Positions 7,208 to 15,428 of a stretch of 64,000 bases of DNA are shown here, piece by piece. A program made the position numbers and the translations under genes. The stretch covers positions 124,001-188,000 of the forward strand of contig NZ_UAVD01000032.1 in NCBI RefSeq assembly GCF_900460065.1, in the 5' to 3' direction. Under the pieces are notes generated by a model. The model was given only the letters and a program-made list of their open reading frames with translations. It ran no database searches and was not told the origin of the DNA. How positions within the stretch are numbered: the stretch's first letter is position 1; each line of letters opens with the position of its first letter. The stretch comes from Streptomyces griseus. GTDB lineage: Bacteria; Actinomycetota; Actinomycetes; Streptomycetales; Streptomycetaceae.

Positions 7208-10200
7208 ATGTCCTGGCTGTCCAGATTCAGCCTCGCGCAAAGGGCCCTGATCGGGCTGATCTCGATCGTCGCGCTGGTCTTCGGCGCGATAGCGATCCCG
7301 CAGCTCAAGCAGCAGCTGCTGCCCACCATCGAACTGCCGATGGTCTCGGTGCTGGCGCCCTACCAGGGTGCGTCTCCCGATGTGGTCGAGAAGCAGGTCG
7401 TCGAGCCGCTGGAGAACTCCCTCAAGGCCGTCGACGGCGTCGAGGGCATCACCTCCACCGCCAGCGAGGGCAACGCCCTCATCATGGCGACCTTCGACTT
7501 CGGCGACGAGGGCACCAAGCAGCTCGTCGCCGACATCCAGCAGGCGGTCAACCGGGCCCGCGCCCAGCTGCCCGACGGCGTCGACCCGCAGGTCGTCGCC
7601 GGCTCCACGGACGACATCCCGACCGTGGTCCTCGCCGTCACCTCCGACAAGGACCAGCAGGTCCTGGCCGACCAGCTCGACCGCACGGTCGTCCCGGCCC
7701 TCCAGGACATCGAGGGCGTCGGCCAGGTCACGGTGGACGGCGTGCGGGACCTCCAGGTCTCCGTCGTCCCCGACGACAAGAAGCTCGCCGGGGCCGGCCT
7801 CGACGCGGGCACGCTCGCCCAGGCCCTCCAGGCGGGCGGCGCCACCGTGCCGGCCGGCGCCTTCTCCGAGTCCGGCAAGAGCCGCACCATCCAGGTCGGC
7901 GGCGCCTACACCTCGCTGCAGCAGATCGAGGACCTCCCGGTCGTCGCCAAGAACCCGGCGGGCGCCGGGGACCGGCCGGGCGAGCCGGTGCGCCTCGGCG
8001 ACGTCGCCGAGGTGAAGCAGGAGCCGTCGACGGCGGTCTCCATCACCCGCACCAACGGCAGGCCCAGCCTCGCCGTGATGGCGACGATGGACAAGGACGG
8101 CAGCGCCGTCGCCATCTCGGACGCGGTCAAGGACAAGCTCCCCGACCTCCGCAAGGACCTCGGCGAGGGCGCGGAGCTGACCGTGGTCTCCGACCAGGGC
8201 CCCGCCGTCTCCAAGTCGATCTCGGGCCTCACCACGGAGGGCGCGCTCGGCCTGGTCTTCGCCGTCGTCGTGATCCTGGTCTTCCTCGCCTCGATCCGCT
8301 CGACGCTGGTCACCGCGGTCTCCATCCCGCTCTCGATCGTCCTCGCGCTGATCGTCCTCTGGACCCGCGACCTGTCGCTCAACATGCTCACGCTCGGCGC
8401 GCTCACCATCGCCATCGGCCGGGTCGTCGACGACTCGATCGTGGTCCTGGAGAACATCAAGCGCCACCTCGGCTACGGCGAGGAGCGCCACGCGGCGATC
8501 ATCAACGCGGTCAAGGAGGTCGCCGGAGCGGTCACCTCCGCCACGCTCACCACCGTCGCGGTCTTCCTGCCCATCGGGCTGGTCGGCGGCATGGTCGGCC
8601 AGCTGTTCGGCTCGTTCTCGCTGACCATCACCGCGGCGCTGCTGGCCTCGCTCCTGGTCTCGCTGACCGTCGTGCCGGTGCTGTCGTACTGGTTCCTGCG
8701 CGCCCCCAAGGGCACCCCTGAGGACGCGGCGGAGGCCCGCCGCCTCGCCGAGGAGAAGGAAGCGGCCAGCAGGCTCCAGCGGATCTACGTCCCGGTCCTG
8801 CGCTTCGCGACCCGCCGCCGGGTCACCAGCCTCGTCATCGCCGTGGCCGTGCTCCTCGGCACCTTCGGGATGGTCCCGCTGCTGAAGACGAACTTCTTCG
8901 ACGCCGGCGAGCAGGAAGTCCTGAGCGTCAAGCAGGAACTCGCCCCCGGCACCAGCCTGGAAGCCGCCGACCAGGCGGCCCGCAAGGTCGAGAAGGTCCT
9001 CGCGGGGGACAAGGGCGTCAAGGACTACCAGGTCACCGTCGGCTCCTCCGGCTTCATGGCCGCCTTCGGCGGCGGCACCGGCGCCAACCAGGCCACGTAC
9101 CAGGTCACCCTGAAGGACGCCGCGGACTACGAGGACGCCCAGGACCGCATCGACGAGGCCCTCGGCAAGCTCGACGGCATCGGCGACACCACCATCGCCG
9201 CGGGCGACGGCTTCGGCTCCCAGGACCTGAGCGTCGTGGTCAAGGCCGCCGACGGGGACATCCTGAAGAAGGCGTCCGAGGCGGTCCGCGCCGAGGTCGA
9301 CACCATCAAGGACGTCACCGACGTCCAGAGCGACCTGGCGCAGAGCGTCCCGCGCATCTCGGTCACCGCCAACGACAAGGCGGCCGCCGCCGGATTCGAC
9401 TCCGCCACGCTGGGCGGCATCGTCGCCGGAGCCGTACGCGGCACGCCCGCCGGCACCGCGACGCTGGACGACACCGAGCGCGACGTCGTCATCCGGTCCG
9501 CCACCCCGGCCGCCACCATGGCCGAGCTGAAGGCCCTGCCGCTCGGCCCGGTCGAGCTCGGCGACATCGCCGACGTCGAGGTCGTCCCCGGACCGGTCTC
9601 GATGACCAGGATCGACGGACAGCGCTCGGCGACGATCACGGCCAAGCCCGTCGGCGACAACACCGGCGCGGTCAGCACCGATCTCGCCAAGAAGATCGAC
9701 GCCCTGGACCTCCCGGACGGCGCCACCGCCACCATCGGCGGCGTCACCGAGGACCAGAACGAGGCCTTCGCGCAGCTCGGCCTCGCCATGCTGGCGGCCA
9801 TCGCGATCGTCTTCATGCTGCTGGTGGCCACCTTCCGGTCGCTCGTCCAGCCGCTGATCCTGCTGGTCTCCGTCCCGTTCGCGGCGACCGGCGCGCTGGC
9901 CCTCCTGCTCATCACGGGCACCCCGCTGGGCGTCCCCGCGATGATCGGCATGCTGATGCTCATCGGCATCGTGGTCACCAACGCGATCGTGCTGATCGAC
10001 CTGATCAACCAGTACCGCGCCCAGGGCCTCGGGATCGTGGAAGCCGTCATCGAGGGCGGCCGCCACCGCTTCCGCCCGATCCTGATGACGGCACTCGCCA
10101 CCATCTTCGCCCTGCTCCCGATGGCGCTCGGCGTCACCGGCGAGGGCGGCTTCATCTCGCAGCCGCTGGGCGTCGTGGTGATCGGCGGTCTGATCAGCTC

Positions 10201-10363
10201 CACGCTGCTGACCCTGCTGCTGGTGCCGACGCTGTACGCGATGGTCGAGCTCCGCAAGGAGCGCCGCGCCGGGAAGAAGGCGGCCAAGCGCGCCGCGAAG
10301 GCGGGCGTCCCGTCCCCGGCCGAGCCGGACGAGGCCCGCGAGGCCGAGCCGGCGAAGGCCTGA
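7208..10363 (+). CDS. RND-superfamily (AcrB/ACR_tran-type) efflux transporter permease
   Basis: A 1051-residue transporter of the hydrophobe/amphiphile or heavy-metal RND type rather than MmpL. One N-terminal membrane segment is followed by a large periplasmic-type loop (about 30-335) and a cluster of membrane helices (about 340-530) carrying the helix-4 motif (LSLNMLTLGALTIAIGRVVDDSIVVLENI). A second large loop and a second helix cluster (about 860-1020) complete the internal duplication. In a Gram-positive host the loops face outside the membrane, and no membrane-fusion protein or outer channel is encoded nearby. The Asp pair in helix 4 (VVDDS) supports proton coupling. The C-terminal tail is Lys/Ala-rich. 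Substrate unknown; likely controlled by the upstream two-component system. A perfect 20-bp terminator hairpin follows. Confidence 0.9.
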   Translation: MSWLSRFSLAQRALIGLISIVALVFGAIAIPQLKQQLLPTIELPMVSVLAPYQGASPDVVEKQVVEPLENSLKAVDGVEGITSTASEGNALIMATFDFGDEGTKQLVADIQQAVNRARAQLPDGVDPQVVAGSTDDIPTVVLAVTSDKDQQVLADQLDRTVVPALQDIEGVGQVTVDGVRDLQVSVVPDDKKLAGAGLDAGTLAQALQAGGATVPAGAFSESGKSRTIQVGGAYTSLQQIEDLPVVAKNPAGAGDRPGEPVRLGDVAEVKQEPSTAVSITRTNGRPSLAVMATMDKDGSAVAISDAVKDKLPDLRKDLGEGAELTVVSDQGPAVSKSISGLTTEGALGLVFAVVVILVFLASIRSTLVTAVSIPLSIVLALIVLWTRDLSLNMLTLGALTIAIGRVVDDSIVVLENIKRHLGYGEERHAAIINAVKEVAGAVTSATLTTVAVFLPIGLVGGMVGQLFGSFSLTITAALLASLLVSLTVVPVLSYWFLRAPKGTPEDAAEARRLAEEKEAASRLQRIYVPVLRFATRRRVTSLVIAVAVLLGTFGMVPLLKTNFFDAGEQEVLSVKQELAPGTSLEAADQAARKVEKVLAGDKGVKDYQVTVGSSGFMAAFGGGTGANQATYQVTLKDAADYEDAQDRIDEALGKLDGIGDTTIAAGDGFGSQDLSVVVKAADGDILKKASEAVRAEVDTIKDVTDVQSDLAQSVPRISVTANDKAAAAGFDSATLGGIVAGAVRGTPAGTATLDDTERDVVIRSATPAATMAELKALPLGPVELGDIADVEVVPGPVSMTRIDGQRSATITAKPVGDNTGAVSTDLAKKIDALDLPDGATATIGGVTEDQNEAFAQLGLAMLAAIAIVFMLLVATFRSLVQPLILLVSVPFAATGALALLLITGTPLGVPAMIGMLMLIGIVVTNAIVLIDLINQYRAQGLGIVEAVIEGGRHRFRPILMTALATIFALLPMALGVTGEGGFISQPLGVVVIGGLISSTLLTLLLVPTLYAMVELRKERRAGKKAAKRAAKAGVPSPAEPDEAREAEPAKA

Positions 10364-10369
10364 CACGAC

Positions 10370-10413
10370 GCCTGGGGCCCGCCCCGCGCACCCGCGCGGG
10401 GCGGGCCCCAGGC
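10370..10413 (+). terminator. Strong terminator after the RND transporter gene
   Basis: A perfect 20-base-pair stem (10370-10389 with 10394-10413) and a four-base loop begin seven bases after the stop codon. It has no T-tract, as is usual for Streptomyces. Confidence 0.85.
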
Positions 10414-10525
10414 GCGGCCGGCTCCGGGCGGAAGGCGTCAGGGGGCGCCCGCGGTGGCGGTCGCACGTCTCCCGGGCCGCCTCGACCGCGGGGACGGACG
10501 CGCCGGGCCGCCTCCGGGCGCACGG

Positions 10526-10565
10526 GAGAGCCCCGGTGGGCCGACCTGCGGCCTACCGGGGCTCT
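10526..10565 (-). terminator. Terminator hairpin after nadA
   Basis: A 17-base stem with one G-T-type mismatch (about 10526-10542 with 10549-10565) lies 17 bases beyond the nadA stop on the minus strand. Confidence 0.75.
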
Positions 10566-10582
10566 CGGGAGCTCGCGCCGCG

Positions 10583-11761
10583 CTACGGCAGCGCCAGCAT
10601 CCGCTCCAGCGCGAGCTTCGCGTACTTCTCCGTCTCCGGGTCGACCTCGATGCGGTTGACCAGCTTGCCCTCGGCCAGCGACTCCAGGGTCCAGACCAGG
10701 TGGGGCAGGTCGATGCGGTTCATCGTCGAGCAGAAGCAGACCGTCTTGTCGAGGAAGACGATCTCCTTGTCCTCCGCGGCGAAACGGTTCGCCAGCCGGC
10801 GGACCAGGTTCAGCTCGGTGCCGATGGCCCACTTCGAGCCGGCCGGGGCCGCCTCCAGGGCCTTGATGATGTACTCCGTCGAGCCCACGTAGTCCGCGGC
10901 GGCGACGACCTCGTGCTTGCACTCCGGGTGCACCAGCACGTTGACCCCGGGCATCCGGGCCCGGACGTCCTCGACCGACTCGACCGAGAAGCGGCCGTGG
11001 ACCGAGCAGTGCCCGCGCCACAGGATCATCTTCGCGTCGCGCAGCTGCTCGGCGGTGAGCCCGCCGTTCGGCTTGTGCGGGTTGTAGAGGACGCAGTCGT
11101 CCAGGCTCATCCCCATGTCCCGCACGGCCGTGTTGCGGCCCAGGTGCTGGTCGGGGAGGAAGAGGATCTTCTCGCCCTGCTCGAAGGCCCACTCCAGGGC
11201 CCGCTTCGCGTTCGACGACGTGCAGATCGTGCCGCCGTGCCTGCCGGTGAAGGCCTTGATGTCGGCGGACGAGTTCATGTACGAGACGGGCACCACCCGG
11301 TCGGCGACGCCGGCCTCCGTCAGCACGTCCCAGCACTCGGCGACCTGCTCGGCGGTGGCCATGTCGGCCATCGAGCAGCCGGCCGCCAGGTCGGGCAGGA
11401 CGACCGCCTGGTCGTCCGTGGTCAGGATGTCCGCGGACTCGGCCATGAAGTGGACGCCGCAGAAGACGATGTACTCGGCCTCCGGGCGCGCGGCCGCGTC
11501 GCGGGCCAGCTTGAACGAGTCGCCGGTGACGTCCGCGAACTGGATGACCTCGTCGCGCTGGTAGTGGTGGCCGAGGACGAACACCTTGTCCCCGAGCTTC
11601 TCCTTCGCGGCGCGGGCGCGCTCCACCAGGTCCGGGTCGGACGGGGAGGGCAGGTCGCCGGGGCACTCGACGCCGCGCTCGCTCCTCGGGTCGGCCTCGC
11701 GGCCGAGCAGCAGCAGCGCGAGCGGTGTCGGCTGTACGTCCAGGGGCTGGGCCGTGGTCAC
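10583..11761 (-). CDS. nadA: Quinolinate synthase A
   Basis: A 392-residue NadA, the [4Fe-4S] enzyme that condenses iminoaspartate with dihydroxyacetone phosphate to quinolinate in de novo NAD synthesis. Visible family signatures include VLGHHYQRDEVIQFAD, YIVFCGVHFMAE, CSMADMA, PHKPNGG, VLVHPEC and the C-terminal CFCSTMNRIDLPH; the conserved cysteines of three of these ligate the cluster. GTG 11761 is preferred to GTG 11770 because AAAGGG lies eight bases before it. No nadB or nadC is adjacent. It is divergent from the erpA-like gene, and their shared upstream region contains an inverted repeat. Confidence 0.95.
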   Translation of the reverse strand: MTTAQPLDVQPTPLALLLLGREADPRSERGVECPGDLPSPSDPDLVERARAAKEKLGDKVFVLGHHYQRDEVIQFADVTGDSFKLARDAAARPEAEYIVFCGVHFMAESADILTTDDQAVVLPDLAAGCSMADMATAEQVAECWDVLTEAGVADRVVPVSYMNSSADIKAFTGRHGGTICTSSNAKRALEWAFEQGEKILFLPDQHLGRNTAVRDMGMSLDDCVLYNPHKPNGGLTAEQLRDAKMILWRGHCSVHGRFSVESVEDVRARMPGVNVLVHPECKHEVVAAADYVGSTEYIIKALEAAPAGSKWAIGTELNLVRRLANRFAAEDKEIVFLDKTVCFCSTMNRIDLPHLVWTLESLAEGKLVNRIEVDPETEKYAKLALERMLALP

Positions 11762-11848
11762 GTCACGCACCCTTTCTAGTCTGCGAACTCGAGATCACTC
11801 CGCACGCTTCCGCGGAGCGCTTCGGCTAACGCGCCTTTTCGTCTATTT

Positions 11849-11900
11849 GACGCTATCTATCATAGCCGCTTCGTGTCAGTTTGACGATGCCGATAGCGTC
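11849..11900. promoter_or_regulatory. Inverted repeat in the nadA/erpA divergent region, candidate operator
   Basis: GACGCTATC (11849-11857) and its exact complement GATAGCGTC (11892-11900) flank a 34-base AT-richer core. TTTGACG recurs at 11846-11852 and 11880-11886. The core is the least GC-rich DNA between the two genes and is the obvious promoter zone. It could bind a NAD- or iron-responsive repressor, but no known consensus is recognisable. Confidence 0.4.
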
Positions 11901-12034
11901 GATGTGACGCATCCCCCGGGCGACCGGGTGTGCGAGCATGAAAAGGAACAGACAAGCGCTTGGCCCGGAATGAAAACGCGGGTCTGGCGGTTGAACCGTC
12001 GGCAAGCAGTCCGTACAACCCGGGAGAGAAGCAG

Positions 12035-12391
12035 ATGTCCGTATCGGACGAGACCACCACCGTGAGCGACGGCATCCTCCTGTCCGACGCCGCCGCCGCC
12101 AAGGTCAAGGGCCTGCTGGAGCAGGAAGGCCGCGAGGACCTGGCGCTGCGCGTCGCCGTCCAGCCCGGCGGTTGCTCGGGCCTGCGCTACCAGCTCTTCT
12201 TCGACGAGCGTTCGCTCGACGGTGACGTCGTGAAGGACTTCGACGGCGTCAAGGTCGTCACCGACCGGATGAGCGCCCCGTACCTGGGCGGCGCCTCCAT
12301 CGACTTCGTCGACACCATCGAGAAGCAGGGCTTCACCATCGACAACCCGAACGCCACCGGCTCCTGCGCCTGCGGCGACTCCTTCAGCTGA
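12035..12391 (+). CDS. erpA: ErpA/HesB-type iron-sulfur cluster insertion protein
   Basis: A 118-residue A-type Fe-S carrier that receives clusters from the SUF scaffold and delivers them to apo-enzymes. The three family cysteines are present: Cys47 (GGCSGLRY) and the C-terminal Cys111 and Cys113 (GSCACGDSF). ATG 12035 has GGGAGAG seven bases upstream. Its position beside nadA (a [4Fe-4S] enzyme) and the Rieske-containing respiratory cluster suggests clients, but this is inference. The mycobacterial counterpart near ctaC (Rv2204c) shows the same synteny as I recall it. Confidence 0.93.
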   Translation: MSVSDETTTVSDGILLSDAAAAKVKGLLEQEGREDLALRVAVQPGGCSGLRYQLFFDERSLDGDVVKDFDGVKVVTDRMSAPYLGGASIDFVDTIEKQGFTIDNPNATGSCACGDSFS

Positions 12392-12415
12392 GCCGAGGGC
12401 GGGAACACACGGCAT

Positions 12416-12454
12416 ACGGAGGCGGCCCCGGGATCATCCCGGGGCCGCCTCCGT
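12416..12454. terminator. Bidirectional terminator between erpA and the 481-aa membrane protein gene
   Basis: A perfect 18-base stem (12416-12433 with 12437-12454) and three-base loop lie between convergent stop codons. Confidence 0.85.
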
Positions 12455-12466
12455 TCGTCATTCCGC

Positions 12467-13912
12467 TCAGCCGCGCGGCACCGTGCCGCCCGACGCCGCG
12501 TCGACCACCGCGCGGTCGCCCAGCGGCTCCTGGAGCGTCACCGTCCGGGTCAGCTCCTTGGCGATCGCGATGCAGGCCTTCTTGCCCTCCTGCGGCTTCT
12601 CCGTCACCGAGATCGCCACCTGACCCGCGCTCTCCTCCGCGCTCGCCGTGTACGTACTGCACACGCCGCCCCAGAACGTCACCTCAAGGGTCCGCCCGTC
12701 CGCTCCGTACGACGTCACCTTCCGCTCCCCGGAGGGCGTCGTCGGCGGCTCCGGCTGCTCGATGAACTCCGGGTCCACGGCGACCTGCGTGACCGTGTTC
12801 TCCGGGCCGCCCGGGGCCTGGCGGACCGTGAACAGCCAGGACGGCACCAGCGTCGGCCGGCCGTCCACGTGGTTCAGCGCCAGGCCGAACACCGCGTCCT
12901 CGACCGTCTGCTCGACCGGCGCCCGCTTCCCGTTCGACGGCACGCACTGCGGATCGGCGGGAGGCTTCGGCCCGCCCTCCAGCGGTACGGGAGTGGCGCA
13001 GCCGCCGATGTCCCGGCCGCCGTCGCCCTTGCCCCGGCTCGCCGCGTTCAGCTGCTTCAGCGCCTCGTCCGCGCCGACCGCCGGATAGGCGTCGCCCTTC
13101 TCCAGCGCCTTCAGGTGCCCGCTGCCGCCGGTCACCTCGCCGTCCGGGCCCACCTGGACACCGGTCGACCAGCCGTAGGTCGGGAGCCCGTCGATCTTCG
13201 GATCGGCGTTCACCACGCGGACATCGCCCATGAGCTGGCCCGCGTTCAGCGCGGCGTCGTCCTGTCCGACCGCCTTGAGCACCGGGATCGCGGCCGCCTT
13301 CGCCGCCTTCTCGCTCACCGGGTCACCGCCCGGCTCCGAGGCCCCGTTCGCACACATCGTCCCCGGCTCGCAGGGCTTGGCCGGGGTGGTCCGGGCGAAC
13401 GTCCAGGTGCCCGGGGCCTGCTTCGCCACCTTCAGCAGCGCCCCGGGGCCGTCGTCGTCGCCGACCACCCAGGACGTCCCCTCGGCGCGCGGCGAGCCCG
13501 GGATGCCCAGCGCCTTCGCCAGCCGGGCGACGTCGGCCGAGGCCACCGTGCCCCTCGCCTCGTGGACCGCCGCCTCGTCCGGGCCGTCGGGCAGCTCGCC
13601 CGACGCCCGGTAGACCACGGGCGGACCGCCCGGGTCCGGTTCGCCGGGGGCGATGCCCGGGGGAAGGGAGTCCGAGGACGAGGACGTGTCGCCCGGGCCG
13701 TCACCGGCGGGAGCGTCCAGGGCCAGGGGCCGGGCCTCGCCCCGCGCCGATGAGCCGCTGTCCGCCGTGCCGCCGTCGCCCGAGGCGGTCGAGGCCCAGT
13801 ACGCCCCACCGCCCCCGGCCAGCAGCACGGCCGCGGCCACCGAGGCCACCGCGAGCGGCGGACGCCGCCGCCGGGGGCCGGTCGCGTCGTTGTCGGGTCG
13901 CTCGGTGCTCAC
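12467..13912 (-). CDS. Membrane-anchored extracytoplasmic protein of unknown function (481 aa)
   Basis: A type II-like membrane protein: a short Arg-rich cytoplasmic N-terminus, one hydrophobic segment (about residues 20-41), a Ser/Pro/Gly/Asp-rich linker to about residue 110, and a globular C-terminal region with several Cys residues (CEPGTMC, GGCATP, PQCVPS, GGVCSTY, KKACIAI) that could form disulfides outside the cell. No enzyme motif is recognisable. GTG 13912 is chosen because GAAGGAG lies seven bases upstream. The protein is known to me only as a conserved Streptomyces membrane protein at this locus. Its long-standing neighbourhood with cytochrome oxidase genes is the only hint of role. 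Confidence 0.8.
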   Translation of the reverse strand: MSTERPDNDATGPRRRRPPLAVASVAAAVLLAGGGGAYWASTASGDGGTADSGSSARGEARPLALDAPAGDGPGDTSSSSDSLPPGIAPGEPDPGGPPVVYRASGELPDGPDEAAVHEARGTVASADVARLAKALGIPGSPRAEGTSWVVGDDDGPGALLKVAKQAPGTWTFARTTPAKPCEPGTMCANGASEPGGDPVSEKAAKAAAIPVLKAVGQDDAALNAGQLMGDVRVVNADPKIDGLPTYGWSTGVQVGPDGEVTGGSGHLKALEKGDAYPAVGADEALKQLNAASRGKGDGGRDIGGCATPVPLEGGPKPPADPQCVPSNGKRAPVEQTVEDAVFGLALNHVDGRPTLVPSWLFTVRQAPGGPENTVTQVAVDPEFIEQPEPPTTPSGERKVTSYGADGRTLEVTFWGGVCSTYTASAEESAGQVAISVTEKPQEGKKACIAIAKELTRTVTLQEPLGDRAVVDAASGGTVPRG

Positions 13913-13955
13913 CGGATCGCTCCTTCGACTGCGTTGCCGTCGCGGCGCCAACCGC

Positions 13956-13975
13956 GTGTCCCCGGACGGGGACAC
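13956..13975 (-). terminator. Short hairpin between the 65-aa and 481-aa genes
   Basis: A perfect 8-base stem (13956-13963 with 13968-13975) with a GGAC loop lies just upstream of the 481-aa gene. It may be a weak terminator for the 65-aa gene or a leader structure. Confidence 0.35.
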
Positions 13976-14099
13976 CGGTGGGACGGGGCCGAGGAGCGTG
14001 CGGTTCCCGCGGCCGGGGCCGCCCGGAGGCGACGGGACGGCCTTCGGCACGGAAAAGGCCGAAACGCGATGGCGTCCGTCCGGCCGAGACCGGTGTGCC

Positions 14100-14297
14100 T
14101 CAGTCGCCGTACTCGGACATCGCGTCGATCAGCCGCGCCGACGCGGGCGGGACCGTCACCCCGTTGATCAGGGACGGCTTCACCGGGGCCGGGGCGCTTT
14201 TCGCCGCCGCCGTCCAGTGCGGCGCCATCCGCGCGCAGTCGCCGCGCAGTGCGGCCAGGCTCGATTCCGACTCGGGCAATGCGGTGTGCTTCGACAT
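14100..14297 (-). CDS. Small conserved protein, function unknown (65 aa)
   Basis: A 65-residue protein starting MSKHTALPESESSLAALR and ending RLIDAMSEYGD. GC bias at third positions is strong throughout, and it fills a gap between the 481-aa gene and the kinase gene, so I take it as real. There is no membrane segment or known motif. The ribosome binding site is weak (GGTGCGG). It is divergent from the PfkB kinase, with 156 bases between starts that include a TACTAT-like -10. Confidence 0.65.
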   Translation of the reverse strand: MSKHTALPESESSLAALRGDCARMAPHWTAAAKSAPAPVKPSLINGVTVPPASARLIDAMSEYGD

Positions 14298-14453
14298 ATC
14301 CGCACCGTAACCACGGTCGAGCTCAGGTAGAAAGACCTACTATCGGGTAGTTTCCCCTTTTCCCGGCCGTCGCCTCACCCGGTAGCGTGAACTGTCACGT
14401 CGTCCCGGAGGGCGCACTCACGGCCCTTCGCCTTCCGCAGGAGCAGCCTCCCC

Positions 14454-15428
14454 GTGCGTATTGCAGTCACCGGCTCGATCGCCACCGACCACCTCATGAC
14501 CTTCCCCGGCCGCTTCGCCGACCAGCTGGTCGCGGATCAGCTGCACACGGTCTCCCTCTCCTTCCTGGTCGACAACCTCGACGTCCGCCGGGGCGGTGTC
14601 GCCGCCAACATCTGTTTCGGGATGGGGCTGCTCGGCACCCGCCCGATCCTGGTCGGCGCCGCCGGCTCGGACTTCGACGAGTACCGCGCCTGGCTCGACC
14701 GGCACGGCGTCGAGACCGGCTCGGTCCGTATCTCCGAGGTCCTGCACACCGCCCGCTTCGTCTGCACCACCGACGCCGACCACAACCAGATCGGCTCCTT
14801 CTACACGGGCGCGATGAGCGAGGCCCGCCTCATCGAGCTCCAGAGCGTCGCCGACCGCGTCGGCGGCCTCGACCTCGTCTCCATCGGCGCCGACGACCCC
14901 GAGGCGATGCTCCGCCACACCGAGGAGTGCCGCTCCCGGAACATCCCCTTCGCCGCGGACTTCTCGCAGCAGATCGCGCGGATGGACGGCGAGGAGATCC
15001 GCATCCTCCTCGACGGCGCCACCTACCTCTTCTCCAACGAGTACGAGAAGGGGCTCATCGAGTCCAAGACCGGCTGGAGCGACGAGGAGATCCTCGCCAA
15101 GGTCGGCCACCGCGTCACCACCCTCGGCGCCCGCGGTGTCCGGATCGAGCGCGTCGGCGAGCCGGTCATCGAGGTCGGCTGCCCCGAGGAGGACACCAAG
15201 GCCGACCCCACCGGCGTCGGCGACGCCTTCCGCGCGGGCTTCCTCTCCGGCCTGGCCTGGGGCGTCGGCCTGGAGCGCGCCGCCCAGGTCGGCTGCATGC
15301 TCGCCACCCTGGTCATCGAGACCGTCGGCACCCAGGAGTACACCCTGCGCCGCACCCACTTCATGGACCGCTTCACCAAGGCGTACGGCCACGAGGCCGC
15401 CGCCGAGGTCCGGCAGCACCTGGCCTGA
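14454..15428 (+). CDS. PfkB-family carbohydrate kinase, adenosine-kinase-like
   Basis: A 324-residue ribokinase/PfkB kinase. The N-terminal GSIATD and the RRGGVAANICFGMGLLG nucleoside-site region are followed by the family's second signature DPTGVGDAFRAGF, with catalytic Asp257. The sequence resembles mycobacterial adenosine kinase (Rv2202c), which is also next to ctaC, so phosphorylation of adenosine to AMP is the best guess. Fructokinase or another nucleoside substrate is possible. It starts at GTG 14454 behind AGGAG. Its stop codon directly abuts the convergent desulfurase stop (TGATCA at 15426-15431). Confidence 0.85.
   Translation: MRIAVTGSIATDHLMTFPGRFADQLVADQLHTVSLSFLVDNLDVRRGGVAANICFGMGLLGTRPILVGAAGSDFDEYRAWLDRHGVETGSVRISEVLHTARFVCTTDADHNQIGSFYTGAMSEARLIELQSVADRVGGLDLVSIGADDPEAMLRHTEECRSRNIPFAADFSQQIARMDGEEIRILLDGATYLFSNEYEKGLIESKTGWSDEEILAKVGHRVTTLGARGVRIERVGEPVIEVGCPEEDTKADPTGVGDAFRAGFLSGLAWGVGLERAAQVGCMLATLVIETVGTQEYTLRRTHFMDRFTKAYGHEAAAEVRQHLA

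Noticed and set aside
6977..10366. A 1129-residue open frame on the minus strand opposite the RND transporter gene
   Set aside because: It is an antisense shadow of GC-rich coding DNA: composition is Asp/Gly/Arg/Val repetitive, no family resemblance, and the plus strand encodes a clear transporter.
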